In this document: positions 36,250-47,060 of the stretch, in pieces | How the letters are laid out: each line of letters opens with the position of its first letter | Position numbering within the stretch: the first letter of the stretch is position 1 | From: Monilinia fructicola | Taxonomy: Eukaryota > Ascomycota > Leotiomycetes > Helotiales > Sclerotiniaceae | Direction of reading: 5' to 3' | Assembly: GCA_008692225.1 (NCBI GenBank) | Contig: VICG01000004.1 | Span: 372,501 to 436,500, forward strand | DNA length: 64,000 nucleotides | Notes under the pieces: model-generated | The model's input: the letters and a program-made list of their open reading frames with translations, nothing else | Database searches by the model: none | Told to the model about the DNA's origin: nothing | Position numbers and translations under genes: made by a program

Positions 36250-38187
36250 CAGTTCAATGAGCGAAAAGATGGGGAGAGACTAGAGAAGAAGGTGGAGATG
36301 AGTGCTTGTAGGGAGTGGAAGAAGATGGGTGTCCTCATCCCAGGTGTCGATCTTGACGATAAGCACCAGAGGTTCCTGATGTGTGCTCACAAGCAAGAGG
36401 CATAATTAACAAAGAAGAAGATGCTGCGAGTGAAGAATATCAAGTACCGACGAGGGATGTAGAGAAGGAGGCTACAGTAGTTGACAGTGCTCTTGATTCC
36501 CTCATAGAAAAGAGATGCTAACATACGAGTGAGCAGATTGTGTGAAACCCGTCCAAAAGGAAGTTTGAATCTAACATATTGGAACTTCGACGTGTTGGAC
36601 GTGGATTTTTCTTGTCAGATGGTTCCATAAGGAATCAGCAGGGAACACGGTTTCAATATTGATATTGAACATTTTTTCAATTTCGTCCCATATGCATGAG
36701 ACCATCCCATTCCATCATATCCAATCTATCGATATCAAACTTCATGTCGTTCCATTAATCCATGACTTCACCTGATTGAAATACCAACTTGATTGCGACG
36801 AGGTTCAGGAAGGCGGCCTATATTGGTGGAAGTGACACCCAGTAAAGCACAAATGGGCCAAAACTACTGCTCGTAATTTCTTAATGCATTCTACCCAATT
36901 GGATGAATGGTTACGATTTAGCCCATTTACCATATCAAGCCTAACTTGAACGAAGATAACAGCTTTGAACCCGACTCGTAGGAGAAAAGGGGGTTTGAAG
37001 CTGGCTCGGGTAATAGGCAGCTTGGAATCTGATCCTAAGCAAAATAGCATTCCAGAGTCCAACTCACCAATAAACATCAGAATATCACCCATTTTAAGCT
37101 AGAAAAGGGTACTTTGAATTGCTATTGGCTTATTGTCACAATCTCTGAGCAATCGCTGCCTCCCATAGAAATTTACCCAACACCAGATCCGAAAAAGGAA
37201 TATCTCGTCCAATTACATCCAGAACTAGGTCGAATTGGTGGAATACAAATTATCAACTACTCTTGCATCGAATTAGACTTACTAGAACGACTTCCGAATG
37301 CGACAGAGATGGCGAATGCGAGGACCTGAGGCTCGCAAACCTGATCAATGGTGCCGCGGGCTATCACAGCATTCCTTGTCATAAGCTGCGAACAGTGAAC
37401 TCACACAGCAGTGCTCTCTGCTGATCTCAGGCGAATAAAGAAAGAATGATCAAGGCAATTCAAAAAGTACACTGAAGGAGCGGATTCTCATAGTAGATTG
37501 TTAGGTCATTGGCTATTTTGCAAAACAGAATTTAGGTCTACCACACCAACTTTTCATATTTTCAACTGAACAAATGGAGGCTTTAAGTACCAGAGCGTTA
37601 CGAACAAAAATCTACAAGAACCAATCTCGTGTGGAAACATGGTCAGCACTTTTCAATTGATCAAATTGTTGAAGAACAAGACGTGAAGGATGGGATCTCG
37701 ACCCTCGATTATTGGATCAATGGCGGCTACGGAGACCACAAGGGGGGAAGCTCACGAGCATCGATGAATAAGATATTATGGGTTGACGAATTAGGAAACG
37801 ACTATTCATTAGGAAGGGAAGCAAGACAATGGATTAAATCACCACAATTTTTCTACAACAAATCTATTTGAAGAGATCAACCCAGACCAGATAGTGCAGG
37901 CTCTGCAGTGGTTTCCGAAGTTCTATTCCTTCTTAAGCTTCAAGTATCTTCGAGATTCAATCATTCTCAAAGATCAGAACAATCTAAAAGACGGAAATGA
38001 GCTCACAGATGCAAATCCTTCGAGAGATTCACACAACTTCGAAAATCTATACCTGTTTAGATGTGAGAAGCTTGTATTTGAAGTAGAAGTATACTTATTT
38101 TCAGAAAGCGTCCGGACAGAAAATTTGGCTGTCCGTGAACGCAATGCGTTAATAAACTTTTGCATGCTCACTCATGCAGTAGACTGA
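36250..38187 (+). pseudogene. Broken coding-like stretches, unknown protein
   Basis: Several plus-strand segments read like protein but lie in different frames. About 36265-36360 gives a charged peptide (ERLEKKVEMSACREWKKMG, then PGVDLDD). In the next frame, about 36365-36520 continues with EVPDVCSQARGIINKEED and a stop at about 36520. About 37595-37868 gives WKHGQHFSIDQIVEEQ and WVDELGNDYSLGREARQWI, and a shift near 37855-37868 leads into NLFEEINPDQIVQALQWF up to a stop at 38187. I recognise no family. Whether this is one decayed gene, two genes, or genes with unseen introns and base errors is open. Confidence 0.3.
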
Positions 38188-40820
38188 CGGCAGCAAGCGT
38201 TAACTTTGCTTCACAAAGACCATGTTCGAGCAAGATTTTCCCTTGATTGAAGATGTACCTAGAGGAAATCACAGGCTCTACGTCAATTTACTGATAAGTT
38301 TATATAGCCAATGGCTTCGTACCGTGACATAAATGTTATGACGACCTAAAATGCAGCAAAAGTGCATTGACAACATCTTTTGCCGTCCCTGGCTCACTTA
38401 TAAGACAATTTGATATGGAAGAGATGAGTACCTACTCTCGTGTTTTCACTGCCAAAGAAGTTGCAGGAGTGTGATTCTCAAGACCAAATCCAATGCTTGC
38501 TTACCCTCAGCCGGCACCAGCCGGGATGCTAATCTTTGCTTGATTACAAGAAACGGATAGATGACAGGCTCACGCCATTCCGTGAACCGCCCGGATCACC
38601 GCCGAGACTTGTTAGCATGGAATAATTGGTTGATCAATCATACGATCGCAGTCCGGGGCATCTTATTCTCTAGAAATAGGCGGAGCTAATGGTCAGTGCC
38701 CACTCGCATAGATACCAATTATGCTAATACAGTAAACGTAGTGGACACTGGACACTGTCCAGTGGACAGTGATCTGGAGGACAAAACCCATGTCAAATGG
38801 GTGCGAATGATGTTTTCGACTTAGGCTTGGATAATCATTCCATGAATCGACGTCTCGGTCACTGGCAAGGATTTCATCGTCCAACCGACTGAATTGGTCC
38901 GGTCCTCTTGAGATCAGTCCATGGGGATTAGATATCGACATGATTGATTTCCAATTCAAACACTGAGACGGGATTGTCTCGAACACTCTTATTTACCAGG
39001 ATAATTTGCATCATTATTCTCTCTCGGATATCCCAATGATTGAACATGATGCTAGCTAGTATTGCCGAGATAAACCAATCCTCATGTCAAAATCAGACTA
39101 AGAAAACACTCCCGCAACCATCATTCCTCTCACATTCAAGCAATAGGTTCTTTCAGTATTCCACGTTTATACCCATCATGTGATAACCACGGTAATACTC
39201 CGAGTGATCTCAGCTCCAAATACCTCCACTGTGGCGAGAATAATCGACATTATCAACCGTTCAAAGGGATGGGAGAACATTCTTTCGCGACACATGCTTC
39301 CGCTTTCACGATACCTAGATAAATGTGCCCTAAAAGGATAACGTGAGGGTATGTTATATTTTTAGCAATATTGCTTCATTCTTTGCCAAATTATCAACGG
39401 GAAACCCACCTAGCATGCAAATTTTGTGAAGAAAAGGGCATCAGACACGCATACCGGGATCGCAAGATGAAGATCATCGCTGCCAAGGAGCTCGCGGGCA
39501 AGTGTCTGGATGATTTCGCCATTTCACCGCTGCCAATGCGTCCGCATCAAATATACTTTCTCGTACTATTGGCCCTACGAATCAACTCGATTTTTTTGGA
39601 CCGACCTGGAAACAATACCTGGTTGTCCAGGTTGCGTAATTATTTCCTAGAAATATCTATGCCATATTCGGGCGTTTACTTTGCTCAAGTATCTACTAGT
39701 AGTTGCTCAAACAATGCCCAACTAGCATCAGAACTCATCATACGGCCCTGTGTTTCTATAAATCAAATCTTTCGTATTACTTTCCTCGCCTTGTACTCTA
39801 TGACGCCTATTTTGTTTATGTCCAATAAGAGAGGTCAAAGTAAAATCGCTACTGCCCGTGCGTCCGCGATAGAAAAGTGAATGAATGAGATGAGAGCACG
39901 AAACTATTCCTTTCTCTACCTCTTCCTTTCCCTCCCCTTGACTTTCCAGGCTGATTCCATGTGAATTCAAACCAATACACGAGTTGACGTATGTAAAAAG
40001 CCAGCTAGTCTGTACAGAGAGTTTTCCCTCACCTTCCCCTTTCTTCAACTCTCCATCGTTTTCGATAACCAGCTACTGTCAGAAGCAATGATAGTACTGC
40101 TTAACAACAAACAACGAATGAACCAAAAGCTTATAAAGAGAGGGGCAATAACAATGTTCAAGTCCTATCAGCAATAAAAGACGACACGCAAAAGCCTGAT
40201 ATCTATTCTTCTTTTCCTCAGCACAATCTCAGCAGTCCAATCAAGTAACGAATATTCTAAAAACGGAAGAAAAGCTACAATCCCCAAGCGAAAAGAGTAT
40301 GAAAGTAATTTTCCTCCCCCCAACACATGACTCGTTAAGATATCAAAACCCACGAGAACTTAGATACATCTATCCAAAATCATCCTATATAAAAGCCTTA
40401 GACCGGCTCTTAGAACCTTTCATGATTCCCTTTCCCAAAGATTTCACAATCATTCCATCCACATCAACATCCGACGGAATCACCACAACAACCATAAGTA
40501 ACCCAAAACAAAGCCCAAAGATAACAGCTCATTTCCCTGCTTAACAACCATCGAACAGCAATGCCACTGGACAGGGGAACACAAGATAAACCCACCTCGA
40601 GCATACTATGTAACAGCCCTCTAACTCCCCGGAAACTTTTTACCCACAGAAACAAGCTAGGTAATCTCTGGCCAAGATCCCCAAGCCTCGACAGAGCATC
40701 CAAACCATAGGTCATGCAATATTCCCTCGCATTTTGAACGAACACTAATTCATAACCTTGGAACCCAATTCAATAGACGGGTTTCCTTCTCCGCGATGCC
40801 CGAACTAGATAACCTAATGT
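38188..40820. other. Gene desert, continued
   Basis: No supported gene. A 169-codon frame at 39371-39880 starts with TTG and has no family features. Confidence 0.45.
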
Positions 40821-41150
40821 TCAAGCTAGAATCAAAGATTCCCCTCTGCCTCCCCTCCCACCGCACCACACCGACCTAGCTTCCAACGCTAAAATCCCAA
40901 GCTCCCCCTTGACCATCCTTCCATCCTTCCGCCTCTCAAAGATTCCCATCTTCTCTGACTCTGCCCCCTCCCCAGCATACCCTCCATTATCCAAATCGAT
41001 GTATATACCTAGAAGATGAGCTCCAAGTTTATATCGGGATAACCTAAAATCTACTTCATGGCCCACCTGAAATGTCCCATCTCGGCTTCCTATCCTACCA
41101 TCCCGATTCAATACTTCACCATAAAAAACAACCACAACACTGCTTTGAAT
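40821..41150 (-). CDS. Possible coding fragment, unknown protein
   Basis: Minus-strand open frame of about 105 codons without an ATG, with a mixed composition that looks like protein (GEVLNRDGRIGSRDGTFQVG, then LGIYIDLDNGGYAGEG), ending at a stop at 40821. An in-frame stop lies just upstream, so it would have to be a spliced 3' exon; no convincing upstream exon is visible in 41150-41330. Unknown function, may be spurious. Confidence 0.25.
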   Translation of the reverse strand: MQSSVVVVFYGEVLNRDGRIGSRDGTFQVGHEVDFRLSRYKLGAHLLGIYIDLDNGGYAGEGAESEKMGIFERRKDGRMVKGELGILALEARSVWCGGRGGRGESLILA

Positions 41151-41623
41151 TTACCACACCAAAACCTACCCTATTCCATCTCATCCATCTCACCTACCAA
41201 TCAACCTCCCTACCCGGATCCCTCCCTACCTACCTCTACCATCTCATAGATAGACGCATGGGAGTGAGTGCCAGGGAATACAGCAGGCGATGGAGAAAAG
41301 ACTTATTGATAGTAAGTTGGACTATATAGATGAAGATAAAGTTATTCCTGGAATCTCTCTAGCTTCATGGAGAGTCAGACGCACCAGCACTTGAATTTGG
41401 CTAAACATGGTTCATTACGTAATTTGTATTGGTTTCTTCCCCTCGACAGGTACACAAACCCTCAACAATCATGAAGTATGACAACAGTGATAAAAAATTT
41501 GAACCCAAACTTAACCGATTCAAGGGACCAAAGCTTAATTATTGGCATCTTCCCATATGTGCAAAATTTTAGCTGCGATGGCTGTCCTCAACCCAACACA
41601 TCAACACATTGACCACAAACAAT
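41151..41623. other. Intergenic, 3' flank of aldehyde dehydrogenase
   Basis: No gene supported; includes CTACC/CCTAC-rich short tandem sequence near 41200-41245. Confidence 0.5.
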
Positions 41624-43446
41624 CTACAACTTTGTACCTAGATTGACGTGGATTGCCTTGGTTGACGAATATGCATGTAAACCTTCTTCCCCAAGCTCTC
41701 TCCCTATCCCGCTCAATTTCTTTCCTCCGAACGGAATTCGATAATCTGAGTCTTGACTACTATTAATCCATACTGTACCGGACTCGATCCTTCTGGCGAG
41801 CTTATGTGCTCTGTCTAAATTAGTTGTGAAGATTGCAGCGCCAAGACCATATGTTGTGTCATTTGCCATGTCTATTCCTTCATCTTCAGTCTTGAAACTG
41901 GCAATAACACAGAATGGTCCGAAAATTTCTTCACGGTAAATCTTCATGCTGGGGAGTGACATTTGTGAAGACGGTGGGGTAACGAAAAATCCCTTGCCTG
42001 AAGGATGGGCCTTTGTAAATGCTTCACCTCCGGAGATGAGGGTGGCGCCTTCATCTTTACCAGTCTGAACGTAACCTAGTACACGCTCGTATTGAGCCTT
42101 GGTAACCTGTGGTCCTTGGAATGTGGTTTCGGCGAACGGATCACCAAGAACGGAAACTTCTTTGATTTGTTTCTTAAATGTGTCGAGGAACTGATCAAAA
42201 AATGGAATCTTGTACAAGGATTCTAGACGTTGCTGTACATATTTGGCCTTGATTCGACATGATACCTTTGGAAGGATTAGCAAGAAGAAAATGGAAGGGT
42301 TGGGGCACAAAAAGAAAGCATAACACAACGTGCTACGTTCGGGATGTAACCTACCAAGATGCGCCCATTTTACAGCCTGATCAAGGTCTGCATCCTCAAA
42401 AAACCAGCAAAGGCGACTTTCCTCCCGTTTCTAAAGTGATGCTCTTCATGGTGCCAGCCGCCATCTTCATAATCTCTTTACCAGTGGCGGTGCTACCAGT
42501 AAAAGCCACTTTATCAATATTCGGATGTGTTGCAATTGCAGCTCCTGCTTCTCTACCATGTCCATTGATTATGTTGACGACGCCAGGTGGGAAGCCAGCC
42601 TCCTTGACCAAATTTGCGAAGTAAAGAATGCTCAATGGAGTTTGCTCTGCAGCTTTAATCACCACAGCATTACCACAAGCCAAAGCGGGACCCAACTTCC
42701 ATGCAGCCATACCCAAAGGGTAATTCCATGGGATAATCTGCCCACATACTCCTATGGGTTCTTTGAGTGTATATGCGAATTTTGCGATGCCAGTATCTAT
42801 CACTTGTCCATGTATCTTATCGGCATATCCTCCATAATATTTGAAAACGGCTTCAACCTCTGCAATATCAGCAAGAGCGTCCCCGTAAATCTTTCCATTA
42901 TCCCAAGTCTCAATGGTTGCTAGGATATCTGTATGTTCGGTAATAATCGAGGATAGTTTGATCATGAGCGAACCTCGATCGGTTGGAGACAAGTCGCGCC
43001 ATTCGGGATTTCGCATTGCAGCTCGAGCTGCTTTGACGGCAGTATCGACATCTTCTGCAGAAGCGGCATATACTGATGCAATTTCTGTTTCATCTCTGGA
43101 TGCAAGAATTAGCAGAATCGTAACTTGGCGAATTGGTATAACCCTACGAAGGATTGATAGAAGTAATCTTTTGACCTGTGCTACTTTTCACCCATTCATT
43201 GTTTATGAACAGTCCAGTTGGCTGAATATATTTCTTGCCATTGGGGGCAGTAAGTTCAACAGTCAGATCTGACATCTTGGCAAATGTACTGCTGAAGGAT
43301 CTGTGATGAGGTCGCAATGAAAGATTTGAGGTTCTTGAAGAGAATTCAGTCTTCACTTGAGGAGCTGTATTAGGAAGATGTGATGAGATTCTTCGATATA
43401 CTGTACTGCGCAGATATGATTGCAAAGGAAGAATGACTTTGAACAT
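41624..43446 (-). CDS. Aldehyde dehydrogenase, likely mitochondrial, frame broken by indels
   Basis: NAD(P)-dependent oxidation of aldehydes to acids (ALDH superfamily, class 1/2-like). Exons 43148-43446, 42355-43095 and 41624-42265. From ATG 43446 the first about 57 residues are basic and Ser-rich without acids (MFKVILPLQSYLRSTVYRR ...), a mitochondrial presequence; an inner ATG at 43275 (MSDLTVEL) would give a cytosolic form. Motifs are NYPLGMAAWKLGPALACGN, AFTGSTATGKEI, LETGGKSP (catalytic Glu), SNQGQICTATSR (catalytic Cys), EEIFGPF and IPFGGKKLSGIGRELG. Four one-base breaks in runs disturb the frame: plus-strand A-runs 42398-42403 and 42197-42202 (+1 each), G-run 41976-41979 (-1), G-run 41951-41954 (+1). 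Active-site residues and splice sites are intact, so base error is likelier than decay. Confidence 0.87.
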
Positions 43447-43829
43447 CTGGAAGAGATGATGAATGGGAAGAGGGGTAGGAAGGAGATATACAAGTACCAA
43501 GCTTTCTATTGAGATTCCAGGGAGGTTAAGGTCTATCGCAGGTTGTGCAAGTGCGGGGCAATGAGTGTGAGAATTATTTTATTTTCTCAAGGTTACAGCT
43601 TGACAATGTGATGCTTGACAAGATAAAAAGATAAGATCAACGTCTACCAAGAACTAATTAGTAACATATCTTAGATTCGATCTAGTGGGGGTTCGGATGG
43701 CCCTTCCTATAACGTACAAGCTTTACGAAGCTGTACATACGGAGTAGTTTTGCTTCTCGAGGCATTATCAAACGATTAGATACCGGCGATACCTACTTGT
43801 ACCTTGTAGATAAAAAACTCATTTTGGTG
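43447..43829. other. Upstream region of aldehyde dehydrogenase
   Basis: Promoter side of the minus-strand gene. TACGGAGTA at 43738-43746. Confidence 0.5.
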
Positions 43830-43985
43830 CGAATTGCTATTGCTATTGCGATTGATAATGCTAATCCTGAAGCTACTGCTAATTCTGAAGCTAATGCTAA
43901 TAATGCTAATGCTAATGCTAATGCTAATGCTAATGCTAATCCTAATGCTAATCCTAATGCTAATCCTAATCCTATTATTATTATT
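43830..43985. repeat. AATGCT-type degenerate hexanucleotide array
   Basis: Tandem AATGCT/AATCCT units with a cleaner core at about 43895-43970, and related ATTGCT units at the left edge. A long open frame across it (Asn-Ala/Asn-Pro repeats) is a by-product of the repeat. Confidence 0.92.
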
Positions 43986-45103
43986 ATCGTCTAATTACCT
44001 AATCCAAACGTTTGTACAGTTTACATGTCAATTGAAAATCGAATATGATAAATATGATCAAGTAAGAGTCCTGTGTCGTTGATGGGGGGTTTTCCGGTTC
44101 CCCGGAAAAGGTTCGCTCTGTTTAGGAGTAAGACCTTTCTTTACGCCTCGGTTCCTCCTATCCGTGTGCATGCATCAAGTTGTGCCTCTCGTCCACCTCA
44201 TACATACACACACACAACATAGAAAGGGGTCAAAGAGATGAAGCAAATATGATACGAATTATGGCAATAATGATCTCAACCTTTACCTAGAGATCATGAC
44301 ACTAAATTATATTCAGAACTTCAAAAGTCCAAGGGTTCAAAGAATCATGTTCCCCTTAACTCCCTTCCGACCAAGGCACTGTCAACTGGGAGGTATACAC
44401 AATATCGTTGTACAGTCTGGCGATTTTTGTATATGATAGTTCAACTTCTCCTAAACCCATATAAGCAACAATTGTCTTCGAATACAGCCCTTTTGCTCCC
44501 AGATATCCATCACATTTTATATGCCTCCTTATGCGCTTGTGCGCAATATTAAGTGTAAGAGTTGATATGATTACCCAGACATTCCTCTGCCCTGCTCGTA
44601 TCTTGGAGTACCTTCCTTCCCTACTACCCAAACAAATAGCCACCACCGTCACGAGTTCCCAATTGAAAATAGTATCACAAAAATAATGATGTTTTGGCCC
44701 AATTCCCACAGGTTGTCCACGCATTCCGCGTCACAAAAGAAATCTCTCGCATTCACAAAAGAAACAAACGAATGTAAGGAACAGAACAGCCGCCAGGGGG
44801 GTATAATTAACGTAAAATGTATGATTAAAGCAAAATAGGAAGGTTCGGTCGCCCGAGGATATGCAATTCTTTTTGCGGAAATCTTGCGATGGAGATGTAT
44901 AGTGGAGCGTCGTGTAAAATGGCGTAAATATACATGTTGGAGCGGACTACACAGAAGTAGTTTTGATAGAAGTAATCGATGTGTATATTTGGTGAAAACG
45001 TATTAGGTTTGGAAAGTAAATTCGTAGAATTGGAATGAGTGTAAAAAATGTAGATGTGCTGTGTTTTCCATCAAACAGATTATAATAAGATTAAGGAAGA
45101 AAA
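43986..45103. other. Intergenic, 3' flank of bZIP gene
   Basis: About 1.1 kb; no gene seen. Confidence 0.5.
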
Positions 45104-47060
45104 TTATCTTCGTCCGCCACCTTCTTGTTTGGGCCAAGCTCGATCGTATGGTCCTCGGGAATAGGAATCGAACGGAGGGGGCCCGGCTGATATCGGTGGA
45201 GTGGAAACTGCTGTTGTCGAACCCGTCGAAGGATTATCGATTCGCAGAGGCGGCAGGCTAGGTAGACCTTGACTATGAGCCGGCGGAAATCCAGTTTGAA
45301 CAGGTGGTAAAGTTGACGCTGGAGAGTGCGAGTATGGAACGTTCATGAAGTCACCCTGTGCATCAGTCCTTCGACGCCTTGATGCCCTTTCACCATTATC
45401 AGGACCTTGGAATCCCATTGGCGGCCCGCTTGGCGGGGGAGGAGGGCCTGGATAGGAAATTGGCCTCATGGAACGAGGACTCGGCGGCCCGTGAAGAGCC
45501 ATATCTCTCGTCCCGGGATTTCGAAGTAACATGTCCCTGAAACGGTCTCTTTCTCCCCGGTAAAAGTCCCTCTCCCCTTCAGCATCTCTCAGTCGTCGTT
45601 CCAGTTCTCTGGTTTGTGATTGGAGTTTTTCGATGTTGGATGAAGCCTCCTTCTCCTTTTCCTTTCTGCGTTGTCGAAATCGCGCCGATGCTCCTGCGTT
45701 GCGCGCACGCTTCTCGTCAGCTAAACGCGACGCTTGGTGCGTGTCCACAGGTACAATGATAAGCCACGCCGTGAGCCGTGGTTATTGTCAAGACACCGTA
45801 GGGCTCTGAGGCAGAAGCCTGTCTTGAGCTTGCATTGGAATGGAGTGAGGAACCAATCTGAGAAGCAGTGTACGGACCTTCTGATGCCGCAGGCGGTGCT
45901 TGTAATTGTAATCCACTCCCTTGCTGCACTGAGGAACCAAAACTCGAACCTGGAAAATAAGACCCACTTGTCTGCGGATTCTGCCCGCTTTGATGATAAG
46001 GGTAACCGGACGCGGGCGAAGTCTGGCTTGGTGTTTGTGAAGAGGCTGAGATGCTGGGACTAGCGCTGTGTTGTACACGTCCTGAAGCTTGCATTTGAGA
46101 ACATTCGGTTCGTCGTTCGACTGGAGTTGTACCGGTGGGAGGAAATCCATAATGCTGAGCTTGTTGTATCTGCCCCGGTGGTGTGGGGATAGGGGGATTC
46201 TCGGAAACTGGAGTCTGCCCTTGTTCTGGCCTTCTCGAAGACAGAAAAGGAGAGTCTTGTGCATTGATGGTTCCATGAACAGGTGCCCTACCTATACTAG
46301 CAGGTCGAGGTGATCTAGGGGTTAGCATTCTGCGGGGTTGGCCCCTTGGGAAATTTGGATTAAAGCTTTCTAACGAAGGTGAAGTGCTAACGGGAGGTCG
46401 ATTGGAGTAAGGGTGAGTAGTTGCCACCGAAGGGCTTGCGCCAAAATGTGAAGTTGGCCCGGCTTTAGAAGAGAGTGGTGAGTCTGTAGTTCCACCACTC
46501 AATCGGCGACTAGAATTTGATGCACTTTCAGGCTCGGTAGGATTCAAGATTGAATGCACACCAAGATCGCGAGATGGTCCAGAGGACTTCCAGTCCTCGC
46601 TAGTCGATGCAGACAGGGGAGTCCGCGATGAGGGAGATGGTAATGTATGGTGAGGTTGCTGTAATCCTCGGGTGTCCTGCTCTGATTGTCTGTCTGCTTG
46701 TCGCCCTCCATGTCGAGGATCATCTCGCACCTGCACTGGTGGGAGAGTGATCTTTTGACCTTCTGGTGGTGAGCGAGATGCAGGACGAGACGCAGAAAGC
46801 CTCTGCGACATCGAGTCCTGATCCCCTAACCCTTCTTGGTCTCGAGGACCGGGACATTGACGTTTCCCCTCGCCCTCCCAACTCTGCTGATAGCTGTGAA
46901 GCTTAGAAACAAAATCCGAAAGTCGTTGCTCCAGTAATCCAGAAGATTTTGTTCCAGGAAAGTGATTTAGCTCTGGCGATGTTTGCGCGTTACCGGCAAA
47001 AGCAACGAAAGAAGGGCTTTCGCGCAATGGGCGGCTTAGAGGACCTTGAACAGCCAGATC
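45104..47060 (-). CDS. bZIP transcription factor (5' end unresolved)
   Basis: Minus-strand gene of at least about 640 codons. The N-terminal two thirds (47060 to about 45760) are Ser/Pro/Gln/Gly-rich and probably disordered. Then comes VLTITTAHG ... VPVDTHQASRLADEKRARN and the basic region N-x7-R (NAGASARFRQRRKEKEKE), followed by a leucine-zipper-like coiled coil (EKLQSQTRELERRLRDAEGE) and a Pro-rich tail ending at the stop at 45104. The conserved VPVD...ADEKR entry is in a different frame from the upstream part: one extra base near 45757-45768 would explain it, and the splice alternative would remove conserved residues. No ATG opens the frame; it reads up to about 47060, where an acceptor-like TAG suggests an upstream exon. 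Targets unknown. Confidence 0.82.

Noticed and set aside
39371..39880. 169-codon plus-strand frame
   Set aside because: Starts with TTG; composition and sequence give no family or domain, probably chance.
43797..44082. Asn-Ala/Leu-Met-rich frames at the AATGCT array
   Set aside because: Both are products of the hexanucleotide repeat in two frames.
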